Shown here one piece after another: positions 18,920 through 20,000 of a DNA stretch of 20,000 nt (the stretch's first letter is position 1; each line of letters begins with the position of its first letter). The stretch is from Mesostigma viride (lineage: Eukaryota > Streptophyta > Mesostigmatophyceae > Mesostigmatales > Mesostigmataceae), in the NCBI GenBank assembly GCA_009746045.1, contig RPFO01001483.1, forward strand, positions 1 through 20,000, given 5' to 3'. The position numbers were made by a program, and so were the translations under genes. The notes under the pieces were generated by a model. That model worked only from the letters and a program-made list of their open reading frames with translations. It had not been told where the DNA came from and did not search any database.

Positions 18920-19285
18920 TCCCCCATGGATGATGCCTTCAACATTTAGCCATGCTTTGTCTATAATGGGACCCCCATGGATGTTGCATTAAGAACTTAG
19001 CCATGCTATGCCATGCAGAGAGATGCTCTCTGTCGAGAAGCCATGCCCTAGCCCTTGCATAGCCATGATGATCTTCCTCCCCCGTGCCAGGATCCCCTTA
19101 GCTGGGTTGAACCTGAGACAGCATGGTGGTGCCGGTGCCCTTGCGGCACCTAGAGCAAGTGTTGCTTACATTCCCACCCTTGCATGAAGTAGCCTAGGAT
19201 GTATTTAAAGCCATATGCCCCTTCTCAGGGATATGTGCTACATTGACTCCCAACGGAGTGATGTTGATAATTAATTAATTAATTA
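18920..19285 (+). mobile_element. 366-bp truncated copy of the ORF1 element's 3' end
   Basis: The exact 11-bp repeat ATGGTGCGCAA lies at 18909-18919 and 19286-19296. The enclosed 366 bp match the reverse complement of 16972-17104 followed by 14470-14757, i.e. the whole 3' UTR of the ORF1 element. It ends with the hairpin CATATGCCC...GGGATATG (19211-19235), then ACTCCCAACGGAGT, ATGTT and a TTAA repeat (19268-19285). It is non-coding: a 5'-truncated retrotransposed copy, or a SINE-like derivative of that 3' end. Confidence 0.8.
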
Positions 19286-19536
19286 ATGGTGCGCAAGGAT
19301 AGATTGCAAGTAGTGATGAAGGAGACCACCCCCAAGCCTGTGGGGGCTCCGCATGCATGTGACCATGCAAGTATGGCATTCATAGCAATTCGGGCCGCGG
19401 TGCCCACACCCCTGTAACTAGGACCTAGACAGCTTACACCATCCATTCCATCCCATGTTCCCCTCCCACTGAGGACTTATGCTCACGTGACGCAGTCACG
19501 TGTCTATTAATTAATTAATTAACTAATGATCGACCG

Positions 19537-19651
19537 AGACTTTATGCTGCGTCAAGTCCGGTGTTTTTTGCAACGTCACCCACATCTGTTCGGTGCTGTC
19601 CCTTGGCACAAGCTCTACGAACTGGTCGTGGACCGGCTGGATCGCGTATAG
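19537..19651 (+). pseudogene. reverse transcriptase C-terminal remnant, part 2
   Basis: Directly after the 11-bp duplication an open frame reads FMLRQVRCFLQRHPHLFG, then PWHKLYELVVDRLDRV and stop TAG (19649-19651). It continues part 1 (14155-14443) if the intervening insertion is removed, apart from a one-base frame change at or near the junction. A final helix followed by 'FL-R-HP-LFG' fits the end of the algal RT family that part 1 resembles. Whether an active parent exists in this genome cannot be told from here. Confidence 0.45.
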
Positions 19652-19711
19652 TATCGAGATCCGCACATCTGAACCCTGTGATGCCAGATCTCCTTTGCGG
19701 CCGTTCCGAGC

Positions 19712-19765
19712 TTAATCAATTAATTAATTAGACTCGTGCTCCCGTTGGGGAGTCACAGAGCATTA
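19712..19765 (-). mobile_element. 3' end of another stem-loop retroelement, entering from the right
   Basis: A TTAA-repeat tail (about 19712-19729) is followed by GACTCGTG and CTCCCGTTGGGGAG. On the minus strand this is CTCCCCAACGGGAG: the same CAAC loop as the other copies, but with an extra G-C pair in the stem. The body beyond is replaced by, or interrupted by, the GATG array, so the family cannot be read further. Confidence 0.55.
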
Positions 19766-19770
19766 ACCCC

Positions 19771-20000
19771 GATGGATGGATGGATGGATGGATGGATGGA
19801 TGGATGGATGGATGGATGGATGGATGGATGGATGGATGGATGGATGGATGGATGGATGGATGGATGGATGGATGGATGGATGGATGGATGGATGGATGGA
19901 TGGATGGATGGATGGATGGATGGATGGATGGATGGATGGATGGATGGATGGATGGATGGATGGATGGATGGATGGATGGATGGATGGATGGATGGATGGA
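19771..20000. repeat. (GATG)n tetranucleotide array, runs off the window
   Basis: About 57 perfect GATG units with no interruption up to the right edge; the true length is unknown. Confidence 0.98.

Larger units (their letters stand above)
14444..19525 (+). mobile_element. short TTAA-tailed element, split by later insertions
   Basis: An exact 11-bp repeat, ATGATCGACCG, flanks this interval (14433-14443 and 19526-19536). The element's own sequence is 14444-14469, then 18834-18919, then 19297-19525, about 341 bp in all. The rest is younger insertions. It ends with the inverted repeat CACGTGACGCAGTCACGTG (19486-19504) and a TTAA-repeat tail (19507-19522). There is no coding region and no clear pol III box B. 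It is best read as a SINE-like or 5'-truncated LINE copy of a family distinct from the CTCC-CAAC-GGAG elements. Support comes from the RT reading frame resuming on the far side. Confidence 0.55.

Noticed and set aside
14470-19285. Hammerhead ribozyme motif (CTGATGA...GAAA) as found in Penelope-like elements and retrozymes
   Set aside because: I looked for the CTGATGA core in the element ends and did not find it.
14141-19729. TTAATTAATTAA stretches taken as synthetic stop-codon linkers or contig joins
   Set aside because: They vary in length and unit (TTAA versus TTTAA), follow recurring hairpins, and are bordered by target duplications, so they fit natural retroelement tails.

Overview
The window looks like nuclear DNA of a green alga, probably a flagellated chlorophyte. 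It carries an intron-rich chloroplast-type uroporphyrinogen decarboxylase gene with GC-rich exons and an N-terminal transit-peptide-like region, an SF-assemblin-like flagellar-root fibre gene, very abundant simple repeats, and decayed non-LTR retrotransposons. I cannot name the species.

Layout: 1-1309 is almost pure C/T repeat. 1310-2328 is intergenic, with a tRNA-like block. 2329-7457 (minus strand) is a six-exon coiled-coil gene that I read as SF-assemblin-like; its introns are packed with mini- and microsatellites and one small retroelement insertion. 7458-9063 is a divergent intergenic region. 9064-13396 (plus strand) is a four-exon UROD gene, the best-supported gene here. From about 13700 to 19765 there is almost nothing but mobile-element sequence, and a GATG tetranucleotide array runs off the right edge.

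The right third can be unpicked into a nested stack. A remnant of a reverse transcriptase C-terminus (14155-14443 and 19537-19651) was split by a short element with a TTAA-repeat tail. That element was itself split by a minus-strand element that carries a LINE ORF1 but no RT, and by a 366-bp 3'-end copy. The ORF1 element was in turn split by a 5'-truncated LINE carrying RT. Each of the four insertions has a 10-11 bp exact direct repeat at its borders. Two families, and a possible third at the right edge, share a 3'-terminal stem-loop (CTCC-CAAC-GGAG) followed by a TTAA/TTTAA tail. This suggests that one RT recognises all of them, and that the ORF1-only element is mobilised in trans.

UROD makes coproporphyrinogen III for heme and chlorophyll. 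SF-assemblin builds striated fibres at basal bodies. The two are divergent neighbours with no evident functional link. All exon models are read by eye from splice sites, frame and family resemblance; no alignment or transcript was available.
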